From contig NZ_CP007029.1 in NCBI RefSeq assembly GCF_000227685.2, forward strand, positions 2,144,501-2,208,500: a stretch of 64,000 bases of DNA, in the 5' to 3' direction. This stretch comes from Thioalkalivibrio paradoxus ARh 1 (GTDB lineage Bacteria > Pseudomonadota > Gammaproteobacteria > Ectothiorhodospirales > Ectothiorhodospiraceae). Position 1 is the first letter of the stretch, and each line of letters starts with the position of its first letter. Both the position numbers and the translations under genes were made by a program. This document shows, in pieces, positions 27,061-35,728 of the stretch. The notes below the pieces were generated by a model. The model was not told the DNA's origin, did not search any database, and was given only the letters and a program-made list of their open reading frames with translations.

Positions 27061-29358
27061 TCACTCGATCGGCGCCGGCGGCAGCCCGGCGCGGTGGCGT
27101 TCCCAGATCGCGCGGTACAGGCGCTCGAGGTTGCGGGTGAAGCCCTTGGTGTCGAACAGCCGGCAGTGATCGCGTTGCTCGTTGAGCCGCATCTTCAGCT
27201 CGGCCAGCCGGTCCGGATTCTCCAGCAGCTCCTGCGCCTTCGCCTCGTAGGTTTCCAATGAATCGGTGACCAGTTCCGACAGCCCTGCCGCCGCAAGCAG
27301 ACTCGCACCCACGCGGCCGGCAAAGGTCTCGCCGGTGCAGGTCAGCACCGGCACACCCACCCAGAGTGCATCGCTGGCAGTGGTGTGGGCATTCACGGGC
27401 AATGTGTCGAGAAACAGGTCCGCCAGCGCCAGCCGTGCCAGATGCTCGGGGTTGCGCAGGCGCGGTGCAAACACCAGCCGCCCCGGATCCACCCCGCGCT
27501 GCTCGGCCTCGCGCCGCAGATTCGCGGCCACTGCGGGCACCGGCTCGAGCAGCCATAGCACCGCATCCGGGGAATCGCGCAGCAGCCGGCACCAGGCATC
27601 GAACACCGTGGGCGTGACTTTGTAGGGGTTATGGAATCCGCATAGCACTGGCCCGGCCTCGGACAGCCCTTGTTCCGCCCGCGTCGTCGGTGCCCCGACC
27701 TCGCGCGCGCGGTCGTTGCACTGATACGTGCCGGGCAGCCATGCGGCCCGCTCGGAGAAATGCGCGAACTGCTCGCGCGGCAACACGATCCGGTCGGCGA
27801 TCAGATAGTCCATGAACGGAGCGCCCATGGTTCCCGGATAGCCGAGGTAGTTCACCTGTATTGGCGCCGGCCGGTACGCGGCGATCAGCGGTCGCGCGCC
27901 GCGCGTATAGCCCTTCAGGTCGACCAGGATATCGATGCCGTCGTCGGCGATCCGCTGGGCGACCGCGCGATCGTCCAGCGCCGAAACGTCGTGGAAACGA
28001 TCGAACGCCGTCTCCAGACGCCGACGCATCGTACTGCCGTCGTCGGGTCCGAACGAGTAGGCGATGATCTCGAAACCGTTCCGATCGTGCAGTTCGAAGA
28101 CCCCGGCCATCAGCCATGCCGTCGCATGCTCATGGAAGTCCCCCGACAGATACGCGACCCGCAGCCGGGTACGCGGCGGAGCCGCCGCCGGACCCTGCCG
28201 AGCGAGCGAGGGCGACGCGGTTCGCGCAAGCCGCTCGCCGACCGGCCGGGTCCGCTCGGCCAAGTCGGCGTCGGTCAATCCCGGCACCGCCATCAAACCG
28301 AACAGGTCCAGCACGTCGGCGTAATCGCTGCCCTCCTGTTGCCGCAACCAATCCCGATCCTCGTCGAAAGACCGCCAGTCGCAGAGTGACTGCGCCATTC
28401 GCAGCCTTGCGCGCCGCACTGCGGGGCTGCGGTCGCCGAGGTCGATGGCTCGCTGATACGCGGTCAGCGCCGCGTCGATGCGGTCCTGGCGCTCGTACAC
28501 GACACCCGACGCCGCCCATACCCCCGCCGCGTCCGGAAACTCGCGGTTCAGCGCGTCGACCTCGCGCTGGGCGTTGCCAATCCGGCCTTGCTCCAGATAT
28601 GCCAGCGCCAGGTTGCCCCTGGCCCGCCAGTTCCCGGAATCGGCTGCCACCGCCGAACGCAAAGCACCAGCCGCCTCCTGCCGGCGGCCGCTGTCCCGAA
28701 GCAGCAGGCCGAGATTGTTCAGTACCGCGCCCCGGGCGACGTCGCCGCGTTCCAGCGCCTCGCGGTACGCCCGCTCGGCGCGTTCCACTCGCCCCGTCGC
28801 GGCCAGGGCCCGGCCCAGCTGGAACCAGGTTTCGCCATCACACGCAGCGGCTTCCTCGATGCCATCAAGCCAGGCAGCCGCTTCGGTCATCCGTCCGGAC
28901 CGCGCCAGGGCGAGCGCCGCCCATGCCCGCAGCAGCACGGCGCCGGGCGCGCCTCGCGCCGCGCGCTCCAGCCACATTGCGGCTGCCGCTGCGCGCCCGG
29001 CCTCGAGTTCGCAGCGCCCGTGCCAGAAACATGCCTCGGCGTTGCCGGGATCGGCGTCTGCCGCCCGCGCATAGGCGTCGCAAGCCTGTTTCAGTTCCCG
29101 CTGCCGCGCGTGCACCTGACCGAGATGCAGCCAGGCCATCGAATTCGCGGGCTCCAGACGCAGGCACTGCTCGAGGTCGGCGACGGCTCCCTCCAGCTCA
29201 CCCAGTTCCCGGCGCGCCATCGCGCGCAGGTGCCAGGCATCGGCGTTCTCGGGGTGCGCATCGATGCAGCGCTGCGCGCGCGACGCCGCTTCGTGGAACT
29301 GCCCGCGCTGCAGATCCTCGAGCGCGGCCCCGATCGTCTCGGCCAGTTCAGATGCCAT
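27061..29358 (-). CDS. TPR-containing O-GlcNAc transferase-like glycosyltransferase (GT41)
   Basis: A 765-residue cytoplasmic protein. Residues 1 to about 330 are tandem tetratricopeptide repeats ('ADAWHLRAMARRELGELEGA', 'AWLHLGQVHARQRELKQ' and later units). The C-terminal half is the SPINDLY/OGT catalytic region: 'VAYLSGDFHEHATAWLMAG' near 380, 'DILVDLKGYTRGARPLI', 'VNYLGYPGTMGAPFMDYLI' and 'FHNPYKVTPTVFDAWC'. Relatives add sugars to protein Ser/Thr or to glycan acceptors. The ATG at 29358 precedes the first repeat; the frame is open to 29406. It is first in the long minus-strand polysaccharide run but separated from wzm by 136 bp. The acceptor is unknown. Confidence 0.88.
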   Translation of the reverse strand: MASELAETIGAALEDLQRGQFHEAASRAQRCIDAHPENADAWHLRAMARRELGELEGAVADLEQCLRLEPANSMAWLHLGQVHARQRELKQACDAYARAADADPGNAEACFWHGRCELEAGRAAAAAMWLERAARGAPGAVLLRAWAALALARSGRMTEAAAWLDGIEEAAACDGETWFQLGRALAATGRVERAERAYREALERGDVARGAVLNNLGLLLRDSGRRQEAAGALRSAVAADSGNWRARGNLALAYLEQGRIGNAQREVDALNREFPDAAGVWAASGVVYERQDRIDAALTAYQRAIDLGDRSPAVRRARLRMAQSLCDWRSFDEDRDWLRQQEGSDYADVLDLFGLMAVPGLTDADLAERTRPVGERLARTASPSLARQGPAAAPPRTRLRVAYLSGDFHEHATAWLMAGVFELHDRNGFEIIAYSFGPDDGSTMRRRLETAFDRFHDVSALDDRAVAQRIADDGIDILVDLKGYTRGARPLIAAYRPAPIQVNYLGYPGTMGAPFMDYLIADRIVLPREQFAHFSERAAWLPGTYQCNDRAREVGAPTTRAEQGLSEAGPVLCGFHNPYKVTPTVFDAWCRLLRDSPDAVLWLLEPVPAVAANLRREAEQRGVDPGRLVFAPRLRNPEHLARLALADLFLDTLPVNAHTTASDALWVGVPVLTCTGETFAGRVGASLLAAAGLSELVTDSLETYEAKAQELLENPDRLAELKMRLNEQRDHCRLFDTKGFTRNLERLYRAIWERHRAGLPPAPIE

Positions 29359-29513
29359 CAGTACGCTCCTGAAGGCATACGCATGCGGGCTGCCGGCCGG
29401 GCGCACGGGGGGTCGGCACGGTCGACCCGGCGCGCCCCCCTCCCCGCCAGTCGCGCCGTCGACCGACGCCCGCCTTTTCGCGGCCAGTCACGGCAACTGA
29501 ATTGCAATAACGC

Positions 29514-31316
29514 TCAGCGTTCCTGATAGCCGGTGAACCGGACACCGGAGCCTTCCTCATGGTACTCCCGGTGCCAATCGCCATCGACGAACAGCCAGCG
29601 CTCGCTGAACTCGATCTCGCGCTCGGGGACCTCCACGGTGGTGCCCCGGAACTCGAACCGCGGAACTTCCGCCTGGATCTTCACAGTCACGTCGGCGAAA
29701 TGGCCGTAGAACGCGACGTCGACGATCTCCGGATCCCGGTACTCGATCCGGCCGAGCCGTACCGCGTAATCCCGCAGCGGCCAGGCAGTGCGCATGAACG
29801 GATCCAGCAGGTCGTAGGACGCCTGATAATCCTGCTCGACCATCGCCTGCCAGTAACGCAGCGCGCGTTCGCGCAGGTGAGACGCGTCGGTCATCTTCGT
29901 TGGTTGCGGCTCTGGCGTGAACTCCCGGCTGAGCGGAAACGGCACCAGTTGCACGCGGTCGAAGACATCGGAGGTATACCGGCTGCTGACCACCCGTACG
30001 CCGTCCGGATCGCGCAACTTGACCGTCCCATCCTGGGGCAGACCTGCACGCTCGAGACCCGGGGGCGATACCGGAACGTTCTCCCATTCGAAGCTGCGGC
30101 CGAAGTCGCGGCTATAGGCGCCGAACACCCGCGGCCGCACCTCGCGCCAGTCTTCCCAGAGGAGCCACAATTCGCCCGGCTCATTGCCGGTCAGCAGATG
30201 GGACCGCGCAACGTGCGAGCGCACCTCGCCGCCATCGCGCAGCGACCGCGCCTCGCTCCAGGTCGCCCCGGCGTCGTCGGAATAGACGAAATACACGCCC
30301 CGCGTTCCATCGGCTCCGGTGGCCGACAGATCTCGGCGCCAGATGCCTTCGACCAGAAATGCGATCTGGCCGTCCTGCATCGCCAGCCCGAAACTGCCGG
30401 CGTCGAAGCCGCGCAAGCTCTCGATCGAGAACCTTTCCCAAGTCTCGCCACGGTCGGCCGAACGCGCGCCGTCGAAGGAATATTCAGGGCTGCTGCCGCT
30501 GCGTTCAACGGTCAGCCAGAGCACAATCCAGTGCTCTCCCGAAGCTTTCGCGACGAACAGCGGGGAGATGTTTTTGATGCCGCTGTCGAGTACCACCGGA
30601 TCTTCGAATTCTTTCGCGTCCGCTGCGCGCCGGCGCACCGCGATATGCGGTTCATCGACGCCCTCGGTCACCCAGGAGAACGCGGCAAAGGCATCGCCAT
30701 CGGCGAGTCCGACCGGGTAGATCCCAGGCATCAGCCACTGCTGCTCATCTACCGTTCCATCGTCGTGCAGAAAGCCGTAGTGCAGGTTGTACTTGGAATC
30801 GGACTCGGCGCGATAGCGCTCTCCATACCACAGTGCATGGGTACCGCTGTCCCCGGGCAATAATTCGAAGCGCGCCAGGGCCTCGGTGGCACCCGAAATC
30901 TCGATCGGATCATCGAGCCCGGTGTCCATCACGAACAGGCCCTTGACCGGAACCTTGTCGCGCCACGCAATCCGCGCTTCGCTGCCCCGGGGCGCCAGCG
31001 CCAGGCCGGACGGCGCCTGTCCCTCTTCCTTCTCGTCCAACCGGTGCGCGTCGCCCTCGGGATCGACCAGCCACAGTCTGCGATCCTCGTCGTACAATGC
31101 GACCCAGTTCCGGTAGCCGTCCGCGGTGACGGTACCCCAGTGGCTATGGTTGCGCAGTACGGCATCGCTCAGCGGTGCGAACTCCGGTGCCTGTTGCGCG
31201 ACCGCTACGTCGTCCGTCGGCGCGGTTTCGGTAGCGGGGTCGCTGCAGCCGGAAAGCGCAAGGCCGGCAACGAGACCGGCAACGGTCACGGTCAATGGAT
31301 AGATCTTGGCAATCAT
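29514..31316 (-). CDS. Lipoprotein with Asp-box (BNR/sialidase-like) repeats and NTF2-like C-terminal domain
   Basis: A 600-residue exported lipoprotein. The signal peptide ends in lipobox 'LALSGC'. The central part has at least three Asp-box repeats (S-x-D-x-G-x-T-W type): 'SADRGETW', 'YSDDAGATW' and a degenerate 'YSRDFGRSF', which mark a sialidase-like beta-propeller. From about residue 470 on ('RERALRYWQAMVEQDYQASY', 'DPFMRTAWPLRDY') the sequence resembles an NTF2/SnoaL-like cone domain. No complete sialidase catalytic set is apparent, so a binding role or another glycosidase activity is possible. The ATG at 31316 starts the signal peptide. A run of nine G lies 25-33 bp upstream of the start. 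Confidence 0.72.
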   Translation of the reverse strand: MIAKIYPLTVTVAGLVAGLALSGCSDPATETAPTDDVAVAQQAPEFAPLSDAVLRNHSHWGTVTADGYRNWVALYDEDRRLWLVDPEGDAHRLDEKEEGQAPSGLALAPRGSEARIAWRDKVPVKGLFVMDTGLDDPIEISGATEALARFELLPGDSGTHALWYGERYRAESDSKYNLHYGFLHDDGTVDEQQWLMPGIYPVGLADGDAFAAFSWVTEGVDEPHIAVRRRAADAKEFEDPVVLDSGIKNISPLFVAKASGEHWIVLWLTVERSGSSPEYSFDGARSADRGETWERFSIESLRGFDAGSFGLAMQDGQIAFLVEGIWRRDLSATGADGTRGVYFVYSDDAGATWSEARSLRDGGEVRSHVARSHLLTGNEPGELWLLWEDWREVRPRVFGAYSRDFGRSFEWENVPVSPPGLERAGLPQDGTVKLRDPDGVRVVSSRYTSDVFDRVQLVPFPLSREFTPEPQPTKMTDASHLRERALRYWQAMVEQDYQASYDLLDPFMRTAWPLRDYAVRLGRIEYRDPEIVDVAFYGHFADVTVKIQAEVPRFEFRGTTVEVPEREIEFSERWLFVDGDWHREYHEEGSGVRFTGYQER

Positions 31317-31340
31317 AAGCAACCTGTCAGGAGGATGAAT

Positions 31341-31349
31341 GGGGGGGGG
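31341..31349. repeat. G9 homopolymer upstream of the Asp-box lipoprotein gene
   Basis: Nine consecutive G on the plus strand (C on the coding strand of the minus-strand gene), 25-33 bp before its ATG. Tracts of this length are slippage-prone and rare elsewhere in the window. Confidence 0.8.
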
Positions 31350-31494
31350 TCGGCTTCGGCGCGCCATTCTAGCGTCAGCACCGCGGCGTCGCAAAGGGCA
31401 ATCAGCGCGGCACACGAGCCAGGGCGAGAGAATCGGAGCAATCACCTACCGGCGAACGGTGCCTTACGCCCGCAGGCGCATCGCCGGTCAAGCC

Positions 31495-31524
31495 AAAAAA
31501 GTGGGGCCACCCGTGGGTGGCCCC
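31495..31524 (-). terminator. Rho-independent terminator of the 361-residue secreted protein gene
   Basis: Reading the minus strand, GGGGCCACCC and GGGTGGCCCC pair perfectly across a 2-base gap and are followed by ACTTTTTT. It lies about 40 bp after the stop at 31566, so it ends that transcript and insulates the lipoprotein gene. Confidence 0.9.
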
Positions 31525-31565
31525 GACACTGCCTAGGGTACTATACGACTACTACTTAGGCTGCC

Positions 31566-32651
31566 TTAGCGCACCCCCAGTGGCTCACCCGGGAAGCCGC
31601 GGCTCCGCAGCAGGAACGCGTTGTTGAACACGCCTGCGGAGGCACCGGCGAAGCTGGAGGTTCCGTCGTTGAACTCGAGCTTGATGACCGACATGCCGTG
31701 GCTGCTCGCGCTGTTAGACGCTACGCTTCCGACGCGTGCTTCAGAGTTCAACCAGCCCCAGCCACCGTCGACCAGACGGTTCGCGGACAGCTCCGTCAGC
31801 ATGTCCTGCACGTCGAACGCTCCGACGCAGCGGACGTACTGCCAGCGGTTCCCGGAGATCGGGTTCTCGTCACGATCGTACATCGCGGTCTGACCGAATT
31901 CGCCCATCGTGGTGCGAACCAGCGCCGGGGCTCCGCCGAAGGTGTTGTTGCCGGAACGCATGTCGTCCACCAGCGGGGTCACGAACAGACGGGTCGTGGC
32001 CTCGTTGAACGGAAGGACCGACATCGCCCTGTTGCCAAAGCCGGCATTCGTGCCTTCGTTGAACGCGACACCGTTCATTGGCATACGGAAGTCGGCCGCT
32101 TCGTCCGGCGTACTCCAGCCGTTGCCCGCACGGTAACCCCAGGCTGCACCGCTCTGGTATTCGAACACGAACGCTTCGCCAGCCAGCGCCGCGGCGGTCT
32201 GGTCCTCTTCCTGCGGATCCGCGATGGTCTGGTTGTCGATCACCACGTAGCCGCGCAACGGCAGGGTCGCACCGTCGGCCAGCGCGTAGCTGTTGGTCGA
32301 CGCCATCCAGTTGTTGTTGACCGACGGGTCGTTGAACATCACGCCCTTGACCTGATCGAGACGAGCACCGATATCGATCGTCTGGATGTCCTTCGGCGAC
32401 GACGGCAGCATCACGTCGTACTCCTCGCAGGCGGCGAGGTTGTCGGTCGCGTTCGGGCCGTTCTTGTACCAGAGCCGGTAGTGCAGTTCGTCTGCTTCAC
32501 CGGTATTGATCACGTTAATGATGGTCGTAACGGATTCGCTGACGACCACATAGGGGAAGAGCACATCGGCGGACTGTGCCTGCCCGGCGGTGCCCATCGC
32601 GACGGCTGCAGCCGTCGCGATGGTCAGTTTCTTAAGCTTAAGATTCATCAT
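31566..32651 (-). CDS. Secreted protein of unknown function
   Basis: A 361-residue protein with a clear signal peptide ('KLTIATAAAVAMGTAG', likely cleavage after 'AQSA'). The mature part starts 'DVLFPYVVVSESVTTIINV' and is rich in Asn, Thr, Ala and aromatic residues, with few charged Lys. I do not recognise a domain. The N-terminal strand pattern and 'HYRLWYKNGPNATDNLAACE' suggest an extracellular beta-sandwich. It is monocistronic, with its own promoter (32713-32741), ribosome-binding site (AGAGGAA) and strong terminator, which fits a highly expressed exported protein. It lies next to the type II secretion genes, so it could be a substrate, but that is only positional. Confidence 0.8.
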   Translation of the reverse strand: MMNLKLKKLTIATAAAVAMGTAGQAQSADVLFPYVVVSESVTTIINVINTGEADELHYRLWYKNGPNATDNLAACEEYDVMLPSSPKDIQTIDIGARLDQVKGVMFNDPSVNNNWMASTNSYALADGATLPLRGYVVIDNQTIADPQEEDQTAAALAGEAFVFEYQSGAAWGYRAGNGWSTPDEAADFRMPMNGVAFNEGTNAGFGNRAMSVLPFNEATTRLFVTPLVDDMRSGNNTFGGAPALVRTTMGEFGQTAMYDRDENPISGNRWQYVRCVGAFDVQDMLTELSANRLVDGGWGWLNSEARVGSVASNSASSHGMSVIKLEFNDGTSSFAGASAGVFNNAFLLRSRGFPGEPLGVR

Positions 32652-32712
32652 TCAGTTCCTCTTGACTTATTTAGTCCGTTTTCCGGAGCGGAATTGGCTC
32701 GAGGCCAATTCG

Positions 32713-32741
32713 ATCATAGCGGATGGTTACCAGTACTGCAA
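32713..32741 (-). promoter_or_regulatory. Sigma-70-type promoter of the secreted protein gene
   Basis: On the minus strand TTGCAG (32741-32736), a 17-bp spacer and TATGAT (32718-32713) form a near-consensus promoter. The predicted start near 32706 gives a leader of about 55 nt. Confidence 0.75.
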
Positions 32742-32765
32742 CCACTTTCGTTGCCATTCGCTGTG

Positions 32766-32793
32766 AAAAATGCAACAGCGTGGGCAAAAATGC
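32766..32793. promoter_or_regulatory. Direct repeats upstream of promoter (possible activator site)
   Basis: AAAAATGC occurs at 32766-32773 and again at 32786-32793, exactly 20 bp apart (two helical turns), about 60 and 80 bp upstream of the predicted transcription start. A related GTGGCACTTTTGC in opposite orientation follows near 32869-32881. No regulator is identified. Confidence 0.35.
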
Positions 32794-32926
32794 CACAACC
32801 CATCGGCCAATGCAACCCTCGATTATCCGTATGGATCCCGCGAATTGCCGCACACAATTGTAGACCATGTGGCACTTTTGCGACAGTGAATGCACCATCC
32901 TGGAACTGTGCCGGCCATCGTGTGCC

Positions 32927-35116
32927 TCATTGCGCGTCTGCCGGGAGGGGCTCGAGGGCGCCTGAATCCGCCCCGATCGCCTGCCCGAACTGGCTGCGAA
33001 GCCCGCGCATCCGGGTGCGGATCTCTTCACTGACTGCGCGCAATTCGTGCTCGTCGCGGATCACGCGCGGCGTCATCATCACCAGCAGTTCAGTGCGGGT
33101 GCCGCCGCGTTGCGCGGTCCCGAACAGCGGACCCAGCCCCGGTAGCGTACTCAGCCCCGGTATGCCGGCGCGCCCGTCCGAACGGTTGTCGCGGATCAGC
33201 CCACCGAGCACGATGCTCTCGCCCGAACGCACCGCGATGCGGCTCTGGAAGTTGCGCTGCAAGAAGCTGCGCTGCCCGGTGGCCGAATCCACCGGCCCGA
33301 CATCGGTGACGTCCTGGTGCACATCGAGCGTAATCAGCCCTCCTGCATTCACCGACGGCGTCACCTCGAGGATCACGCCGGTGTCACGGAACTCGATCGA
33401 CGAGGTCCGGACACCGCCGTCGGTCAGCGTCTCCTGCGAGCGCACCGGCTGCTGATCGCCGACCTGAATTCGGGCCGTGTGATTGTCGAGCACCATCAGC
33501 GTCGGATTCGACAACACGTTGACCAGCGAGCGTTCGGCCAGCGCGTTGAGCACTGCCCGGATGTCGCCGAGCGGGTTGGTAACCGCGAACGAGAATCCGG
33601 GCTGCCCCGGTCCGATATCGCCATCACCACGCATGTTCAAACGCCCTTCGCCAGTGTACCGCCCCGACCGGGTAGTAAAGAACCATTCCAGCCCGTATCG
33701 CAGTTCGTCGGTCAACGTGACCTCGATGATGCTGGCCTCGATCACAACCTGCGACGGCATCCGATCCAGGCGCTGGAGGGCCGATTCGATCTTGCGGAAG
33801 TCCTTGCGCGGCGCGAGGATCAGCAGCGCGTTGTTGCGTTCATCGGCCATTATGCGCACGTCCTCGCCGAGCTTCGCGGCTGCCGTCAGCTCGCCGCCGT
33901 TTCGCGACGGGTTCGGTGCCGGTGCCGATTCCCGCCTGCTGCCCTCGGCACCATCGGCACCATCGGTCAGCCGGGTCGGAGTAAGCCCTGGCGCGACCCG
34001 GCCTTCCGTGCGCCGATCGGGCGCGGCAGTGCCGGCCCCGTACAGGCCGTTCAGCAGATCGGCCAGATGGGTCGCCGAACCGTTCTGTACCGGGTACACG
34101 TACAGGCGCGGCTCGAGGGCATTGTCGATTCCCTTGTCGAGCCGCTCGATCCAGACCCGCATCTGTTCCAGGTAGTGCGCCCGCGGGGTGACCACCAGCA
34201 GGCTGTTCAGCCGCTCGATCGGGATCACCCTGAGCGCACCGGCGAGTACGCCGTCGTCGCCAGTACTTTCGGTCAATAGCACCGACAGCGCATCGGCCAC
34301 CTCGCCGGCCGCGGCCTGTTCCAGCGGAAAGATGCCGACCGACATCCCGGCAAGGTAGTCGACGTCGAAGCTGCGCACCATCTGCAGCCAGCCCTCCAGC
34401 TGATCCCGGCTGCCGGCGAGCAATAGCAGGTTCCGGGTCGTATCGACGCGCACCACCGCCCCCTCAGGGGCGACGGGATCGAGGATCCGGGCCATTTCCG
34501 CGGCACCCACGTAGGCCAGCGGCACGATGACCAGGCTGTGCCCCGGCGGCAGTGAATCGACGCGCCGCGGCACCACGCCCAGCGTCTCGACCGCACCCGG
34601 CGGGCCGATCCGGAAAATCCCCTGGCTGTCCTGCACCATCACCGCCCCGTTCACCCGTAGCAGCGAATCGAGCAGGTCGGGCAGCGCATCGCGTTCGACC
34701 GGTGAGCGGGTCTGAAGAGTCACCGAACCTTCCAGCGGCCCGTCGATGCTATAGCCGAGCTCCAACAGGTCCCCGAGGATTGCCTGCACCACCTCGGCCA
34801 GCGGTGCATCGACGAAGTTCAGCGTCACTGCGTCACCCTGAACCTCCACCGGCCGGTGGGGCGGCGGGAGCCGCACGGTCGCGTCGGTACCCGGGAACAG
34901 CCGGGGCACCGGCCGGTCTTCGGCCTCGGTCTCGCGATCCTCGTCGCTCAACGGATCGAACGTGTTCGCAACCGCCGCGGCCCGGCCCGGCACCATCAGG
35001 TCGTCCCCGAAGGGCGGCGGTGTCGACGCGCATCCGGCCACCAGCAGAACCGCCAGACTCAGGATCGTCGCCGCCCGGCGCCGCACGCGCCGAGGTGTTT
35101 CGCAAGAACTCGTCAT
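32927..35116 (-). CDS. gspD: Type II secretion secretin (outer-membrane channel)
   Basis: A 729-residue outer-membrane secretin. The signal peptide ends in lipobox 'VLLVAGC', unusual for GspD but seen in Xps-type systems. The N0 domain ('VTLNFVDAPLAEVVQAIL') starts near residue 95, and N1-N3 domains follow ('ILDPVAPEGAVVRVDTTRNL', 'VIPIERLNSLLVVTPRAHY'). A Gly/Pro/Ser-rich insert separates the N3 halves. The secretin core has 'QVVIEASIIEVTLTDELRYG', 'VNVLSNPTLMVLDNHTARI', 'VPGLSTLPGLGPLFG'-like sequence and 'ELLVMMTPRVI'. It is the last gene of the gsp operon, 36 bp after the GspC-like gene. Confidence 0.95.
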   Translation of the reverse strand: MTSSCETPRRVRRRAATILSLAVLLVAGCASTPPPFGDDLMVPGRAAAVANTFDPLSDEDRETEAEDRPVPRLFPGTDATVRLPPPHRPVEVQGDAVTLNFVDAPLAEVVQAILGDLLELGYSIDGPLEGSVTLQTRSPVERDALPDLLDSLLRVNGAVMVQDSQGIFRIGPPGAVETLGVVPRRVDSLPPGHSLVIVPLAYVGAAEMARILDPVAPEGAVVRVDTTRNLLLLAGSRDQLEGWLQMVRSFDVDYLAGMSVGIFPLEQAAAGEVADALSVLLTESTGDDGVLAGALRVIPIERLNSLLVVTPRAHYLEQMRVWIERLDKGIDNALEPRLYVYPVQNGSATHLADLLNGLYGAGTAAPDRRTEGRVAPGLTPTRLTDGADGAEGSRRESAPAPNPSRNGGELTAAAKLGEDVRIMADERNNALLILAPRKDFRKIESALQRLDRMPSQVVIEASIIEVTLTDELRYGLEWFFTTRSGRYTGEGRLNMRGDGDIGPGQPGFSFAVTNPLGDIRAVLNALAERSLVNVLSNPTLMVLDNHTARIQVGDQQPVRSQETLTDGGVRTSSIEFRDTGVILEVTPSVNAGGLITLDVHQDVTDVGPVDSATGQRSFLQRNFQSRIAVRSGESIVLGGLIRDNRSDGRAGIPGLSTLPGLGPLFGTAQRGGTRTELLVMMTPRVIRDEHELRAVSEEIRTRMRGLRSQFGQAIGADSGALEPLPADAQ

Positions 35117-35152
35117 GTCATGTCCGTCCCCGAAAAAGCGTTGCCATCATTG

Positions 35153-35728
35153 TCATTCGGTGCGCCGCCCTCGGGCCCGGGCAGCGGGTGAGCCGCCAGA
35201 CGCGGCGCCGAGTGAGCGCCGGGACGAAGCCCCGGCGCTCGGCGGACGCCCCGGATTCGCGGCTTCGCCGCCCGGTCGCGGCAGGCGCAGTTCGCGCTCC
35301 TCACCGTCGTTGCGGCGTTCGAACCGCGCAGTATCCCGGTCGACTTGGATCAGGCGCCAGCCACCGAGCTCCTGGCCGATGGTCAGCCGCCCGACCTGGT
35401 CACCGTCAGCGTACAGAATCCCACCGTCCCTACCGCTGCCCAATACGCCCAGCACCCGGATACCCGAAAGCGCATCCCGGGCCCGGGCCTCGGGACGCGC
35501 CTGTGTCGGGCGCCGCGATTCCCAGAACGGAGGCCGAGCCAGGACCTCGCCACCTGGCGCGGCCGCAGGAATGCGGACATCGGGAAACTGCGGGGGCGCG
35601 GGCGCGAGTGCCGCGGGCGGCTCCCAGGCTACGTCGCTGGCGACGATCTGCACGACCAGCCAGCCGCCGACGACCAGGTTGCCCGCAAGCAGCAGCGGCA
35701 GCAGCGAGAGCGGTGGCAGCCGCCTCAC
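35153..35728 (-). CDS. GspC/XpsN-like inner-membrane type II secretion protein
   Basis: A 191-residue protein with one N-terminal membrane segment ('LSLLPLLLAGNLVVGGWLVV'), a Pro/Ala-rich periplasmic linker, and a homology-region-like beta domain ('IRVLGVLGSGRDGGILYADG', 'LGGWRLIQVDRDTARFERR') as in GspC and XpsN. It would connect the inner-membrane platform to the secretin N0 domain. The tail is a disordered Arg/Gly/Ser-rich stretch with no PDZ domain. The GTG start at 35728 overlaps the gspM stop (GTGA). Its position between gspM and gspD is exactly that of xpsN in Xanthomonas. Confidence 0.8.
   Translation of the reverse strand: MRRLPPLSLLPLLLAGNLVVGGWLVVQIVASDVAWEPPAALAPAPPQFPDVRIPAAAPGGEVLARPPFWESRRPTQARPEARARDALSGIRVLGVLGSGRDGGILYADGDQVGRLTIGQELGGWRLIQVDRDTARFERRNDGEERELRLPRPGGEAANPGRPPSAGASSRRSLGAASGGSPAARARGRRTE

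Noticed and set aside
32869-32882. Sigma-54 promoter suggested by TGGCAC-TTTTGC
   Set aside because: The GG and GC elements are too close together for a -24/-12 promoter.
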